NCBI GenBank assembly: GCA_963825445.1
Contig: CAWGTM010000007.1
Coordinates: forward strand, 186,001 to 250,000
Reading direction: 5' to 3'
DNA: 64,000 bases
Source: Actinophytocola sp963825445
GTDB lineage: Bacteria > Actinomycetota > Actinomycetes > Mycobacteriales > Pseudonocardiaceae
The first letter of the stretch is position 1; every line of letters starts with the position of its first letter. The notes below the pieces were generated by a model. The model worked only from the letters and a program-made list of their open reading frames with translations. It did not search any database and was not told where the DNA came from. Below are positions 27,601 to 36,169 of the stretch, piece after piece. Position numbers and translations under genes: made by a program.

Positions 27601-30600
27601 CCAGGTGAGGTTGTAGGCGGGGTTGCCGGGGTCGAGCTGGTCGATGAACCACAGGCGCAGCTGGGCATCCGACAGCGGCGCCGGTTCCCCCGGTAGCACC
27701 CGTCGTGGAATCTCCGACGACTCCGCGTGGTCTCGTGCCGCGAGCACGGCCGCCGCGTAGTCGGCCACGGTCGTCAGCTCGAACGTGCGGCGCAGCGGCA
27801 GTTCCACCCCGAACGTCTCCCGGATCCGGGACAACAGCCGGATGGCGAGCAGCGAATGTCCACCGAGGACATAGAAGTCGTCGGTCACGCCGACACGGGG
27901 CACGTCCATCAGCTCGGCCCAGAACGCGCAGAGCGTCTCCTCCACGGGCGTGCGGGGCGCCACGTAGCGGCGAGCGGACTCGGTGGCCGCCCCCGGCTCC
28001 GGCAGCGCCGACCGGTTGAGCTTTCCGTTGGGGAGCGCGGGAAACTCGTCGACCGTCACGAACGCCACGGGGATCATGGCCTCCGGCAACGAAAGCCGCA
28101 GGTGCTCGCGCAGGTCGATCGGATCGAACGAGCCGAGTACGTACGCCACCAGCCCACGGCCACCCGGCGCGTCGTCGCGCACGTCCGCCACCGCACGCGT
28201 GACCGTCGGGAAGGACTGGATGGCCGACTCCACCTCACCCAGCTCGGTGCGCACGCCACGCAGCTTCACCTGCCGGTCGACGCGACCCAAGTATTCCAGC
28301 GTGCCGTCGGCCAGCCGACGCACGAGATCGCCCGTCCGGTACAGCCGCCCACTCCCGAACGGGTTCGCGACGAAAGCTTCCGCCGTCAGGTCCGGCCGGC
28401 CCCAGTACCCCCGGGTGACCCCGATGCCACCGAGGAACAACTCCCCCGGCACGCCTACCGGCACCGGCTCGCGGTCGGGCCCCAGCACGTACGCGGCCGT
28501 GCCGGCCGTCGGCCGCCCGATGGACATCCGCTCGACGTCGTCGGGCACCCGGTAGGTGGTGGACCAGATGCTGGTTTCGGTCGGCCCGTAGAAGTTCCAC
28601 AGCGAGTCGCTCACCGCGTGCAGGCGGCGGGCGAGCGACGCGGACAGCGGCTCACCGCCGGAGATCAGCGTCGGGACGGGCTCGGTCAACACCGGCAGGA
28701 GGGTCTCCAACACCGACGGGGTGGCCTGCAGAACGGTCGCCCGGCCCTGCTTCACGGCGCCGGCGATCTCCCGAGCGGCCAGGGTCGCGACGTCGGGCAC
28801 CACGAGCACGGACCCGCCGACCGCGAGCGGCGCGAACAGCTCCAGCACCGACACGTCGAACGACGGCGACGACGAGAACAGGACCGTGTCGGACGCCGTG
28901 ATGCCCAGCTCCGCCACCGCGTGCCGCAGCAGCGCCACCACACCGCGGTGCGGGACCATCACGCCCTTCGGCCGCCCGGTCGAGCCGGACGTGTAGATCA
29001 CGTACGCGAGCCGGTCGGGGTCGACGTGCTCGGTCACGGGCTCGGCCGAACCGACCCGCGCGTGGTCCAGCAGGAGCGTCGGCGGGTGCGGGCTCGGCAG
29101 GTCGGCCAGCAGCTCGGTGGTGGTCACGAGCAGCCGGGTCTCGCCGTCGGCCAGCATGTAGCCGAGCCGCTCGGCCGGGTACAGCGGGTCGAGCGGCAGG
29201 TAGCAACCGCCGGCCTTGAGCACGGCCAGGAGCGTGACCACCAGGTCGGTGTCGCGCGGCAGACACACGGCCACGCGGCTCTCGGCGCCGACCCCGAGGT
29301 CGCGCAGCACCCCGGCCAGTTGGTTCGCCGCCCCGTCCAGCTCCGCGTAGGTGCGGCTCCGGCCGGCCATGGTGGTGACGGCCACCGCGTCGGGCGTGCG
29401 GGCCGCCTGCTCGGCCACCAGCTCGTGGACGGTCCACGGCCCGCCGGTCGCCGCGGGCACCACCGACGCCGTCACCAGACGCGAGCGTTCCTCGGCGTCG
29501 AGCAGCGGCAGGCGCGACAGCGGAGTGTCCGGGTCGGCAACGGCCGCCGTGAGCAACGCCCGATAGGCGGCCATCATGCGTGCCACCGTGTCCTCGTCGA
29601 ACAGGTCGCCCCGGTAGGCGACCACCACCCGCAGCCCGTCCGGCTCGTCCACCAGGTCCAGCTCGAGGTCCAGCAGCGCGGCGCGGTTGCCTCGGACGCC
29701 GCGCAGCCGGCCGCCGTCAGTATCGTTGCGGCCGAACGGGACGAGATTGAAGCTCACCTGGTGCAGCGCGGCGGAACTGGCGTCGCGCCCGGGATGGATC
29801 AGCTGGAGAAGCTTCTCGAACGGGACGTCCTGGTTGTCCAGCCCGTCGAGCACGGTCGTCCGCACGCGGCCCAGCAGCTCGCGGAACGTCGGGTCGCCGC
29901 TCAGGTCGGTCCGCAGCACCACCAGGTTGATGAACAGCCCGATGAGCGGCGCGACCTCGGGCACCTCGCGGCCGGCCACCGGGCTGCCCACCACGATGTC
30001 GTCACGGCCGGAATACCGCGCCAGCACGGCTTTCAGCCCGGCGAGCAGTGTCATGTAGAGGGTGGTGCCGTCTCGTTGCCCGAGTGCGGCGAGCCGGTCG
30101 GTCAGCTCGACCGGCCAGGTCTCCGTGTACTCGCCGCTGTCGTGACTCGGCCGAGCCGGGCGCGGCCGGTCCAGCGGCAACCCGAGGTCGGTGGGTGCGC
30201 CGGCCAGTCGCGCGCGCCAGTAGGCGACCTGGCCGTCGAGGCTGCCGTCGGACAGCCGGGTGCGTTGCCAGGCGGCGAAGTCCGCGTACTGGATGGCCAG
30301 GTCGGGCACCCGCGCCGGCCGGTTCTCGGCGAGTGCGGCGTCCAGTTCCCGCAGCTCGGCCAGCACGAGCGCCGTGGAGGACGCGTCGTAGACCGTGTGG
30401 TGGATGGTGAAGACGAAGAACCAGCCGTCGGCCAGGCGGACCAGCCGGGCCCGCCACAACGGCAGCGTGTCCGGCCGGATCGGCGCCGAGGCGTCGGCGT
30501 CGACCAGGTCCTGGAGCGCCCGCTCGCCGTCGTCCACATGCGACAGGTCGGTCACCGCCAGGTCGACCGGCAGCTCCGCCCGGACCACTTGGAGGAGCAC

Positions 30601-30807
30601 GCCGTCCCGGAACCGCAACCCGGTCCGCAGCGTCTCGTGTCGGGCCACGAGGTGTCCGAGCGCGCGCCGGAACCGGTCCGGGTCCACGTCCGCGCCGAGC
30701 GGCGCGCACAGCACGATGTTGTACAGCGCGGCGTCCGGTTCGAGCTGGGTGAGGAACCACAGCCGTTCCTGGGCGAACGACGCCTCGAACTCGTAGATGT
30801 CAGCCAC
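24610..30807 (-). CDS. Dimodular NRPS: C-A(Gly)-T-C-A(Ser)-T
   Basis: A 2,065-residue protein starting at GTG 30807, overlapping the PKS stop by 8 bp. C1 about 1-430 (FTIHHTVYDASS, HHxxxD from 136). A1 about 450-940 has the pocket D-V-L-Q-I-G-F-I-W (from FDVSVLELF, TVLQATPS, TLISGGEP, WNFYGPTETSIW), closest to glycine codes such as DILQLGLIW. T1 FYVLGGHSLLAI with Ser985. C2 about 1055-1480 (LSLHHSITDRWS). A2 about 1500-1920 has D-V-W-H-I-S-L-V-D, serine. T2 FFTAGGDSIHSL with Ser1996; the GGDS form often precedes epimerisation or a D-specific C domain, but no E domain is present. It takes the polyketide chain from the upstream ACP and extends it with Gly and then Ser. The reading frame is uninterrupted. 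Confidence 0.93.
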   Translation of the reverse strand: MADIYEFEASFAQERLWFLTQLEPDAALYNIVLCAPLGADVDPDRFRRALGHLVARHETLRTGLRFRDGVLLQVVRAELPVDLAVTDLSHVDDGERALQDLVDADASAPIRPDTLPLWRARLVRLADGWFFVFTIHHTVYDASSTALVLAELRELDAALAENRPARVPDLAIQYADFAAWQRTRLSDGSLDGQVAYWRARLAGAPTDLGLPLDRPRPARPSHDSGEYTETWPVELTDRLAALGQRDGTTLYMTLLAGLKAVLARYSGRDDIVVGSPVAGREVPEVAPLIGLFINLVVLRTDLSGDPTFRELLGRVRTTVLDGLDNQDVPFEKLLQLIHPGRDASSAALHQVSFNLVPFGRNDTDGGRLRGVRGNRAALLDLELDLVDEPDGLRVVVAYRGDLFDEDTVARMMAAYRALLTAAVADPDTPLSRLPLLDAEERSRLVTASVVPAATGGPWTVHELVAEQAARTPDAVAVTTMAGRSRTYAELDGAANQLAGVLRDLGVGAESRVAVCLPRDTDLVVTLLAVLKAGGCYLPLDPLYPAERLGYMLADGETRLLVTTTELLADLPSPHPPTLLLDHARVGSAEPVTEHVDPDRLAYVIYTSGSTGRPKGVMVPHRGVVALLRHAVAELGITASDTVLFSSSPSFDVSVLELFAPLAVGGSVLVVPDVATLAAREIAGAVKQGRATVLQATPSVLETLLPVLTEPVPTLISGGEPLSASLARRLHAVSDSLWNFYGPTETSIWSTTYRVPDDVERMSIGRPTAGTAAYVLGPDREPVPVGVPGELFLGGIGVTRGYWGRPDLTAEAFVANPFGSGRLYRTGDLVRRLADGTLEYLGRVDRQVKLRGVRTELGEVESAIQSFPTVTRAVADVRDDAPGGRGLVAYVLGSFDPIDLREHLRLSLPEAMIPVAFVTVDEFPALPNGKLNRSALPEPGAATESARRYVAPRTPVEETLCAFWAELMDVPRVGVTDDFYVLGGHSLLAIRLLSRIRETFGVELPLRRTFELTTVADYAAAVLAARDHAESSEIPRRVLPGEPAPLSDAQLRLWFIDQLDPGNPAYNLTWAYRLTGDLDPTALTTAFRRLVERHEALRTTFVDHEGEPRLVVHEEARAALTVSDVSDVDSAVRDLARHRFDLANGPLVLASLLRVAAQEHVLVLSLHHSITDRWSVSILLADLWRLHAGESLPALTVTAADYALWQRDQVERRRTELVDFWRAELAELPDTLDLPTDRPRPPVPSHRGDRLRFRFDRELTAGLHRLARQENATLFMVLAAAVHTVLVRYTGRTDVAIGTPVSGRRHSAVEQVAGLFINTVILRGDLSGDPSFAELLSRTRDRALNAFAHQELPFDVLVDELGTPRVLGRNPLFQVLLAVQNTPPFPPPSDGLALTELPVDAGIAQVDLDLLVEEADGELHAVLQYATDLFDADRMARLVEHLRLLLSAACADSTRTLSTLDLTSPDERALIDGWNATERYYPDACLHELVADVTGPAVGFDGRWLSYPDLRARANQVAHRLMAEGVGTDDVVGVCLDRGPDLLPTMLGILTAGAAYLPLEPTDPPDRSRLMVRTAGARVVVTTDGDRFTGTVVVRPDDPTIATMPTAAPESRTHPDALAYVIFTSGSTGEPKGVGVTHRAIVNRLRWMQDTFALGPDDRVLQKTPYGFDVSVWELFWPLLAGAGVVLARPGAQRDADQLAELIERERVTTVHFVPSMLDAFLTVRLPAGLRRVICSGEALPPDVADRVHRLLPGVELHNLYGPTEAAVDVTWHRCVPGESTVPIGRPIANTTVEIVDAHGRPVPIGVAGELWIGGAQLARGYVGQPVLTAERFVVTEHGQRFYRTGDLARWRVDGEIEYLGRLDDQVKIRGHRIEPGEIQARLAEQPEVRSAVVVARDGRLVAYVVAEAEGIDWRDRLRPLLPEHLIPSAFIGLAELPLTRNGKLDRAALPVPAERTTPDRAPAGPAEEAVAAAWRDVLGLSGVSAEDNFFTAGGDSIHSLKVLARLRDAGYRVELQQLFLHQTVSELAAALVPEEVPQVDEGYEAFGLLSPEDAARLAGLTGGAR

Positions 30808-33800
30808 GGACGGGCCGCCGTTCCAGTCGCGGAATAGCGGTGGTGACCGGCGTTTCCTCGCCCTTCAGCTTCTCCACCACGGCCGCCATGCCGGAGACGG
30901 TCGGCGACTCGAACAGGGCACGCATCGGCAGCTTCACACCCAGCGCCTTGCGGACCTGGGCGATCAACTGCACGGCCACGAGCGAGTTGCCGCCCAGTTC
31001 GAAGAAGTCCTGGCCGAGCCCGATGCCGTCGGTGCCGAGCACGTCGTCCCACGTGCGGGCGATCAAAGCCTCCACGGGGGTGCGGCCGTCGTCCTCGATC
31101 GGCGCGGTGGTGCTCCCGGAGGTGGCGAGGTTCTCCTCCACGGTGTCGGTGGTGAGCGCGTGGATCCGTTCGATCACCAGGTCGAGCGGCTCGGCGCAGA
31201 CCACCACCTGCGGCCCGAGATCGACGGCCAGCACGCGGTGGAACGCGTCGGCGCCGGTCACCGAGCCGATGCCGCCGGCCCCGGTGTCGCCCGCCATCGT
31301 CCGGACATTCGGTGCGGCTGCCGGAGCCCGCACGGTCGCCTCGATCGACGCGCCCACCGAGTCGGGGTCGACCCGGCGCAGCATGTAGTCCTTGATGGCG
31401 ACGACTTCGTGGCCGTCGTCGTCGTAGAGGGTGAGGTCGACGGTGAGCAGTTCGCCGTCGCCCTGGTCGCGGTGCTGGAGGTGGCTCCACAGCCGGGCGG
31501 GCATGGGCCCGCGGACGAGCAGCCGGCCGTAGCCGAACGGCAGGTAGAGGCCGTGGCTGCGGCGCTGGGCGTGCAGGGTGGCGACGTCGAGCAGCGACGG
31601 GTGCAGGCCGTAGCGCTCCAGTTCGGCCACCACGAGATCCGGTGCCTCGATCAGACCGAGGTCCTCGTCGTCGCCGAACCACACCTCCTTCAGGCCTTCC
31701 CAGTGCGGGCCGTAGCGGAACAGGCTCGGCAGGTCGGTGGCGTCGTGCCGTTCGCAGCGCGCGCGGATGGCCACCAGATCGGCGGTCCGCGGCGGCTCGG
31801 GCACCACCCAGGCGGCGCTGCCCCGCACGTGCATCCGGGTCACGCCGCCGGTGACGCTCGTGACCTCGCCGAGTCCGTCCTCGTCGAAGCGCACCCGGAT
31901 CTCGGCAGATCCGTCGTCGACCACCGGCAGCGGTTCGGCGAACACCACGTCCCGCAGCTCGGCCACGTGACCCGGCGGCGCGATGCTGGTGGCGGCGAGG
32001 GCCTGGCGCAATGACTCCAGGTGGGCAGTGCCCGGCACGATCGCCACGCCCTCCGTGCGGTGCTCGTCGAGGAACCAGTGGGTGCGCGGCGACACGATGC
32101 CCGAGCACCAGTCGGGTCCGTCGGCGCCCGCGTGACGGGTGGTGAGGACCGGGTGGTCCACCGAGCTGGTCCGCTCGCCCCACTCGAGCGCGCGGAACGC
32201 GCTGGGCGCGGTCACCTCGGCCGCCATCCCGGCCTCGGACCACCAGCTCCACTGGATGGCCACCACCCGGGCTTTCCAGCCGTGTGCGCCGCGCGCGTAG
32301 GCGTCCAGGAAGTTGTTGGCCGCGCAGTAGTCGACCTGGCCGAAGCCGCCGACCAGCGCGGACACCGACGAGCACAACGCCACGAAGTCGAGCGGCAGGT
32401 CGCCGAACGCGCCGTGCAACGCGAGCGGTCCGGCGATCTTCGGGCGCAGGACCCGCTCGGCGTCCTCCCGTTCCTTCACCGCGACCATGCCGCCGCCGGG
32501 GATGCCGGCCGCGTGGATGATCCCGTCGAGCCGGCCGAACTCCGCGAGGATCTGCCCGCGCACGGCACGCAGGCTCTCGACCTCGGTGACGTCCGCGGCG
32601 AGCACCAGGACCCGCGCGCCGGCGTCTTCGGCCCGCCCGATCGCCGCGATGGCGCGGCCGGCCCGGTCGTCGGTGCCGTGCACCCGCAGGTACTCGGCCC
32701 ACTCGGCGCGCGGCGGCAGACCCGTGCGGTCGAACAGCACCAGCCGGGCGCGGACGCGGGTGGCGAGGTCCTCGGCCAGGGTGATGCCGACACCGCCGAG
32801 GCCGCCGGTGATCGCGTACACGCCCTCCTCGCGCAGGGCGACCGTCGGGTCCTCCGGTGCGGCGACCGGCGCCGGGTGGTGCTCCTGGGTCCAGGCTCGC
32901 CCACCACGCAACGCGAGCAGCGCGCCCTGCGCCGGCCGGACCAGTTCGGCCACCACGTCGGTGGGCCGGGCCGGGTCGGCGTCGAGGTGGCGGACGGTCA
33001 GGCCGGGCACCTCGAGGGGCACCACCTTCGCGATGCCGGCGACGGTCGCGTGTTCGGGCCGCACGAGATCGTCGCCCGTGACGCCCATCGTGCCGACCGT
33101 GACCGCGTCGACGTGCACGGGTTCGGCGGGCTCGGCCGCCGCGAGGGCCTGGGTGAGCCGCAGCAGGCTGAAGAATCCGAGGTCCTGGGCCTGCCAGGTG
33201 GCGTCCACCGATCCCCCGGCCGGGTCGCCGGCCAGCGCCCACGCGTGCACGATCCGGGTCGGCAGATCCGCGCCCAGGTCGGCGACGAGCGCGTCGTAGT
33301 CGTCGCGGTGGTCGGGTCGCAGCACGAAACCGTCCGGCGTGCGGGCGTAGCTCTCCCCCGCCCGGACCTCCACGACCTCGGCGCCAACCGCGCGCAGTGC
33401 CTCAGTGATCGCGTCGGCCGGGCCGTCGGCCGTGAAGACCAGGCTGCGGGTGGGTGCCGGCGGGTCGAGCCGGGGCGGGGCCTGACGCCATGCGGGCACG
33501 TGGAACCAGTCGTGCACCTCGCGCGGTCCCGAGTGGACCGGCGCGGTTTCCTCCGGCACCTCCGGGTCGATCCAGTGCCGCTGCCGCTGGAACGGATAGG
33601 TGGGCAGTGGGATGCGCCGGCCCGCGGCCGGCACGTCCAGGTCGATGCCGTGGGACCAGAGCCGGCCGGCGGACGCGAGGAACACCTCCGCGTCGCCGCG
33701 CTGCTCGTCCCGGCGGGGCAGGCTGGGTAGCGGCTTCGGAGCGTCGGTGGGGATGAGCGGCGCGGCCAGGCTGGCGAGCTGGTTGCCGGGGCCGCACTCG

Positions 33801-36169
33801 ACGAACACGGCCGGGCCGTTCTTCAGCACGGTGGCCACGCAGTCGCCGAACCGCACCGGCTCCCGCAGGTGCCGCGCCCAGTACGCGGGATCGGTCACCT
33901 GCTCGGCGGTCGCCCAGTCACCGGTCACGTTGGACAGGAAGTCCCGTTGCGGCGCACGGGGTTTCGCGGCCGCCACCGCCTCGGTGAAGGCGGCCAGGAC
34001 CGGATCCATCATGGCCGAGTGGAACGCGTGCGAGGTCCGCAGCGCCGTGCTCTCGATGCCGTCGGCCCGCAGGTCGTCGGCCAGCCGGTCGACCAGCGGC
34101 GTCGGTCCACTCAGGACCACCGAGCCGGGCCCGTTGAGCGCGGCGATCGACACGCCATCCGGCAGCCGGCCGGCCAGTTCGGCCTCGTCGCACCGCACGG
34201 CCGTCATGGACCCGGCGGGCCGCTCCTGCATGAGCCGTCCGCGCAGGGCCACCAGGCGCACGGCGTCGGCCACGTCGAAGACCCCGGCGACCGTGGCGGC
34301 CACGTACTCGCCGATCGAATGGCCGATCATGGCGGCCGGCTCCACGCCCCACGAGCGCCACAGTTCGGCGAGCGCGTAGCCGATGGTGAACAACGCCGGC
34401 TGGGCGAACTCCGTGCGCCGCAACGCCTCGTCGTCCGATCCGAACAGGACCGACCGCAGGTCGCCGGGGAACGCGTCGGCGCACCGGTCGACGGCCGCGC
34501 GGAACACCGGCTCCCGCTCGTACAGCTCGGCGCCCATCCGCGCGTGCTGGCCGCCCTGCCCGGAGAACAGGAACGCGACCCGCAGTCCCTCGGTCACCTC
34601 GCTCGTGCGCAGCCGAGTGCGGTCGCGCAGGCCGGCGGCCGCGTCGACCAGGTCGGATGCCACCACGGTCGCGCGGTGCCGGTGCCCGGTCCGGCCGAGT
34701 CGGAGCGTGGCGGCCACGTCCGTGAGGTTCAGACCCGGGTTATCGGTCAGGTGTATGGCCAACCGGTCCACGGCCGCCGTCAACGCCTCGCCGGTCTTCG
34801 CGGACACCTGCAGGAGTTCCCGCGGCCGGGTCTCGCTGGTCGGCGCGAGTGGCGCTTCCTCGAGCACGACGTGCGCGTTCGTCCCGCCCATCCCGAACGA
34901 GCTGACACACCCGCCCGGCGCGGCAGCCGCCGGCCGGCTCCCACGGGGTGAGCGCGGTCGGGCACGCAGAACGGGCCGTTCGCGAAGTCGATCTCCGGGT
35001 TGGGCTCGGTGAAGTGCGGGACCGGCGGGAGCTGGCGGTGTTCCATGGCCAGCACCGCCTTGATCACCCCGGCGACACCGGAGGCCTGGCTCGAGGTGCC
35101 CGATGTTGGCCTTCACCGAACCCAGCGCGCACCAGCCGGTGTCGCCGGCCCGCCCGAAGACCTTGGTGAGCGCGGCGACCTCGATCGGGTCACCGAGCTT
35201 CGTGCCCGTGCCGTGGGCCTCGACATAACTGATCGTGCGGGGATCGACCCCCGCCAGACCGAGCGCCTGCGCGACGGCCACCGCCTGGCCTTCCGCGCTG
35301 GGCGCGGAGAACCCGAGCTTGGCGGACCCGTCGTTGTTGATGGCGTTGCCCCGGATCACCGCGCGGATGGTGTCGCCGTCGGCCCGCGCGTCGGCCAGCC
35401 GCTTCACCGCGATGGCCCCGCCGCCGCTGCCCCACACGGTGCCGGCGGCCCGCGCGTCGAACGGCCGGCAGCGCCCGTCCGGCGACTCGGTGCCGCCCTC
35501 GGCGTGGGTGTAGCCGCGGCCGGGCGGCAGTTCGATGCACACGCCACCCGCGAGCGCGAGGTCGCACTCGCCGTTGCGTAGCGCCTCGGCCGCCAGGTGC
35601 AGGGCGACCAGCGACGTCGAGCACGCGGTGTGCACGGTGAGCGCCGGTCCGCGCAGGTTCAGCTTGTACGACACCAGGGTCGCCACGTAGTCGGGCAGGT
35701 TCACCAGGTGCACGGCGGTCGTGCCGGAGGTCGCCATGATCTTCGGGTTGCGCCGGACGTGACGCCAGCGGTAGTCGTCGAGCCCGGTGCCGGCGTAGAC
35801 GCCGACCACGCCCGGGTAGCGCGTCGGGTCGCAGCCCGCGTCCTCCAGCGCCGTGTGCGCGAGTTCCAGGAACATGCGGTGCTGCGGGTCGGCCAGCGCC
35901 GCTTCCCGCGGTGTCATCCCGAAGAACGACGCGTCGAAGTCGGCGACGCCGTCGACCACCTGGGCGGCCGGCACGAAGTCGGGGCCGTCGAGTTCCTCGG
36001 CCGGGACGCCGAGGTCCGCTTGTTCCTCGCGAGTGGAGAACCGGACGGAGTCGACGCCGCCCGCCAGGTTCCGCCAGAACTCGGTCGTGTCGGCCGCACC
36101 GGGCACCCGGCAGGCCATCCCGACGATCGCCAGTGGCTCGCTGTCGTACTCGCTGTCGTACCCGGTCAT
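30800..36169 (-). CDS. Type I PKS module KS-AT-KR-DH-ACP
   Basis: A 1,789-residue protein starting MTGYDSEYDSEPLAIVGMAC. KS about 10-430 with the full triad: TACSTSL (Cys183), VEAHGTGTKLGD and KANIGHLE. AT about 540-850: LFSGQGGQHARMG, GHSIGEYVAA (Ser618) and HAFHS, the malonyl-CoA signature. Post-AT linker PLPTYPFQRQRHWID. KR about 1100-1290: GGLGGVGITLAEDLA, and Tyr1281 in DYCAANNFLDAYA. DH about 1340-1600: DEHRTEGVAIVPG (HxxxGxxxxP, His1370) and HPSLLDVATLH. ACP about 1690-1760: FELGGNSLVAV with Ser1729. DH after KR reverses the usual order and recalls PfaA-type and glycolipid synthases. One round of malonyl extension, ketoreduction and dehydration is predicted. Inside the KS, between about 34900 and 35095, the frame slips and returns: MIKAVLAMEHRQLPPVPHFT lies in another frame. 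The open frame therefore encodes a nonsense segment there. Confidence 0.9.
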   Translation of the reverse strand: MTGYDSEYDSEPLAIVGMACRVPGAADTTEFWRNLAGGVDSVRFSTREEQADLGVPAEELDGPDFVPAAQVVDGVADFDASFFGMTPREAALADPQHRMFLELAHTALEDAGCDPTRYPGVVGVYAGTGLDDYRWRHVRRNPKIMATSGTTAVHLVNLPDYVATLVSYKLNLRGPALTVHTACSTSLVALHLAAEALRNGECDLALAGGVCIELPPGRGYTHAEGGTESPDGRCRPFDARAAGTVWGSGGGAIAVKRLADARADGDTIRAVIRGNAINNDGSAKLGFSAPSAEGQAVAVAQALGLAGVDPRTISYVEAHGTGTKLGDPIEVAALTKVFGRAGDTGWCALGSVKANIGHLEPGLRCRRGDQGGAGHGTPPAPAGPALHRAQPGDRLRERPVLRARPRSPRGSRPAAAAPGGCVSSFGMGGTNAHVVLEEAPLAPTSETRPRELLQVSAKTGEALTAAVDRLAIHLTDNPGLNLTDVAATLRLGRTGHRHRATVVASDLVDAAAGLRDRTRLRTSEVTEGLRVAFLFSGQGGQHARMGAELYEREPVFRAAVDRCADAFPGDLRSVLFGSDDEALRRTEFAQPALFTIGYALAELWRSWGVEPAAMIGHSIGEYVAATVAGVFDVADAVRLVALRGRLMQERPAGSMTAVRCDEAELAGRLPDGVSIAALNGPGSVVLSGPTPLVDRLADDLRADGIESTALRTSHAFHSAMMDPVLAAFTEAVAAAKPRAPQRDFLSNVTGDWATAEQVTDPAYWARHLREPVRFGDCVATVLKNGPAVFVECGPGNQLASLAAPLIPTDAPKPLPSLPRRDEQRGDAEVFLASAGRLWSHGIDLDVPAAGRRIPLPTYPFQRQRHWIDPEVPEETAPVHSGPREVHDWFHVPAWRQAPPRLDPPAPTRSLVFTADGPADAITEALRAVGAEVVEVRAGESYARTPDGFVLRPDHRDDYDALVADLGADLPTRIVHAWALAGDPAGGSVDATWQAQDLGFFSLLRLTQALAAAEPAEPVHVDAVTVGTMGVTGDDLVRPEHATVAGIAKVVPLEVPGLTVRHLDADPARPTDVVAELVRPAQGALLALRGGRAWTQEHHPAPVAAPEDPTVALREEGVYAITGGLGGVGITLAEDLATRVRARLVLFDRTGLPPRAEWAEYLRVHGTDDRAGRAIAAIGRAEDAGARVLVLAADVTEVESLRAVRGQILAEFGRLDGIIHAAGIPGGGMVAVKEREDAERVLRPKIAGPLALHGAFGDLPLDFVALCSSVSALVGGFGQVDYCAANNFLDAYARGAHGWKARVVAIQWSWWSEAGMAAEVTAPSAFRALEWGERTSSVDHPVLTTRHAGADGPDWCSGIVSPRTHWFLDEHRTEGVAIVPGTAHLESLRQALAATSIAPPGHVAELRDVVFAEPLPVVDDGSAEIRVRFDEDGLGEVTSVTGGVTRMHVRGSAAWVVPEPPRTADLVAIRARCERHDATDLPSLFRYGPHWEGLKEVWFGDDEDLGLIEAPDLVVAELERYGLHPSLLDVATLHAQRRSHGLYLPFGYGRLLVRGPMPARLWSHLQHRDQGDGELLTVDLTLYDDDGHEVVAIKDYMLRRVDPDSVGASIEATVRAPAAAPNVRTMAGDTGAGGIGSVTGADAFHRVLAVDLGPQVVVCAEPLDLVIERIHALTTDTVEENLATSGSTTAPIEDDGRTPVEALIARTWDDVLGTDGIGLGQDFFELGGNSLVAVQLIAQVRKALGVKLPMRALFESPTVSGMAAVVEKLKGEETPVTTAIPRLERRPVRG

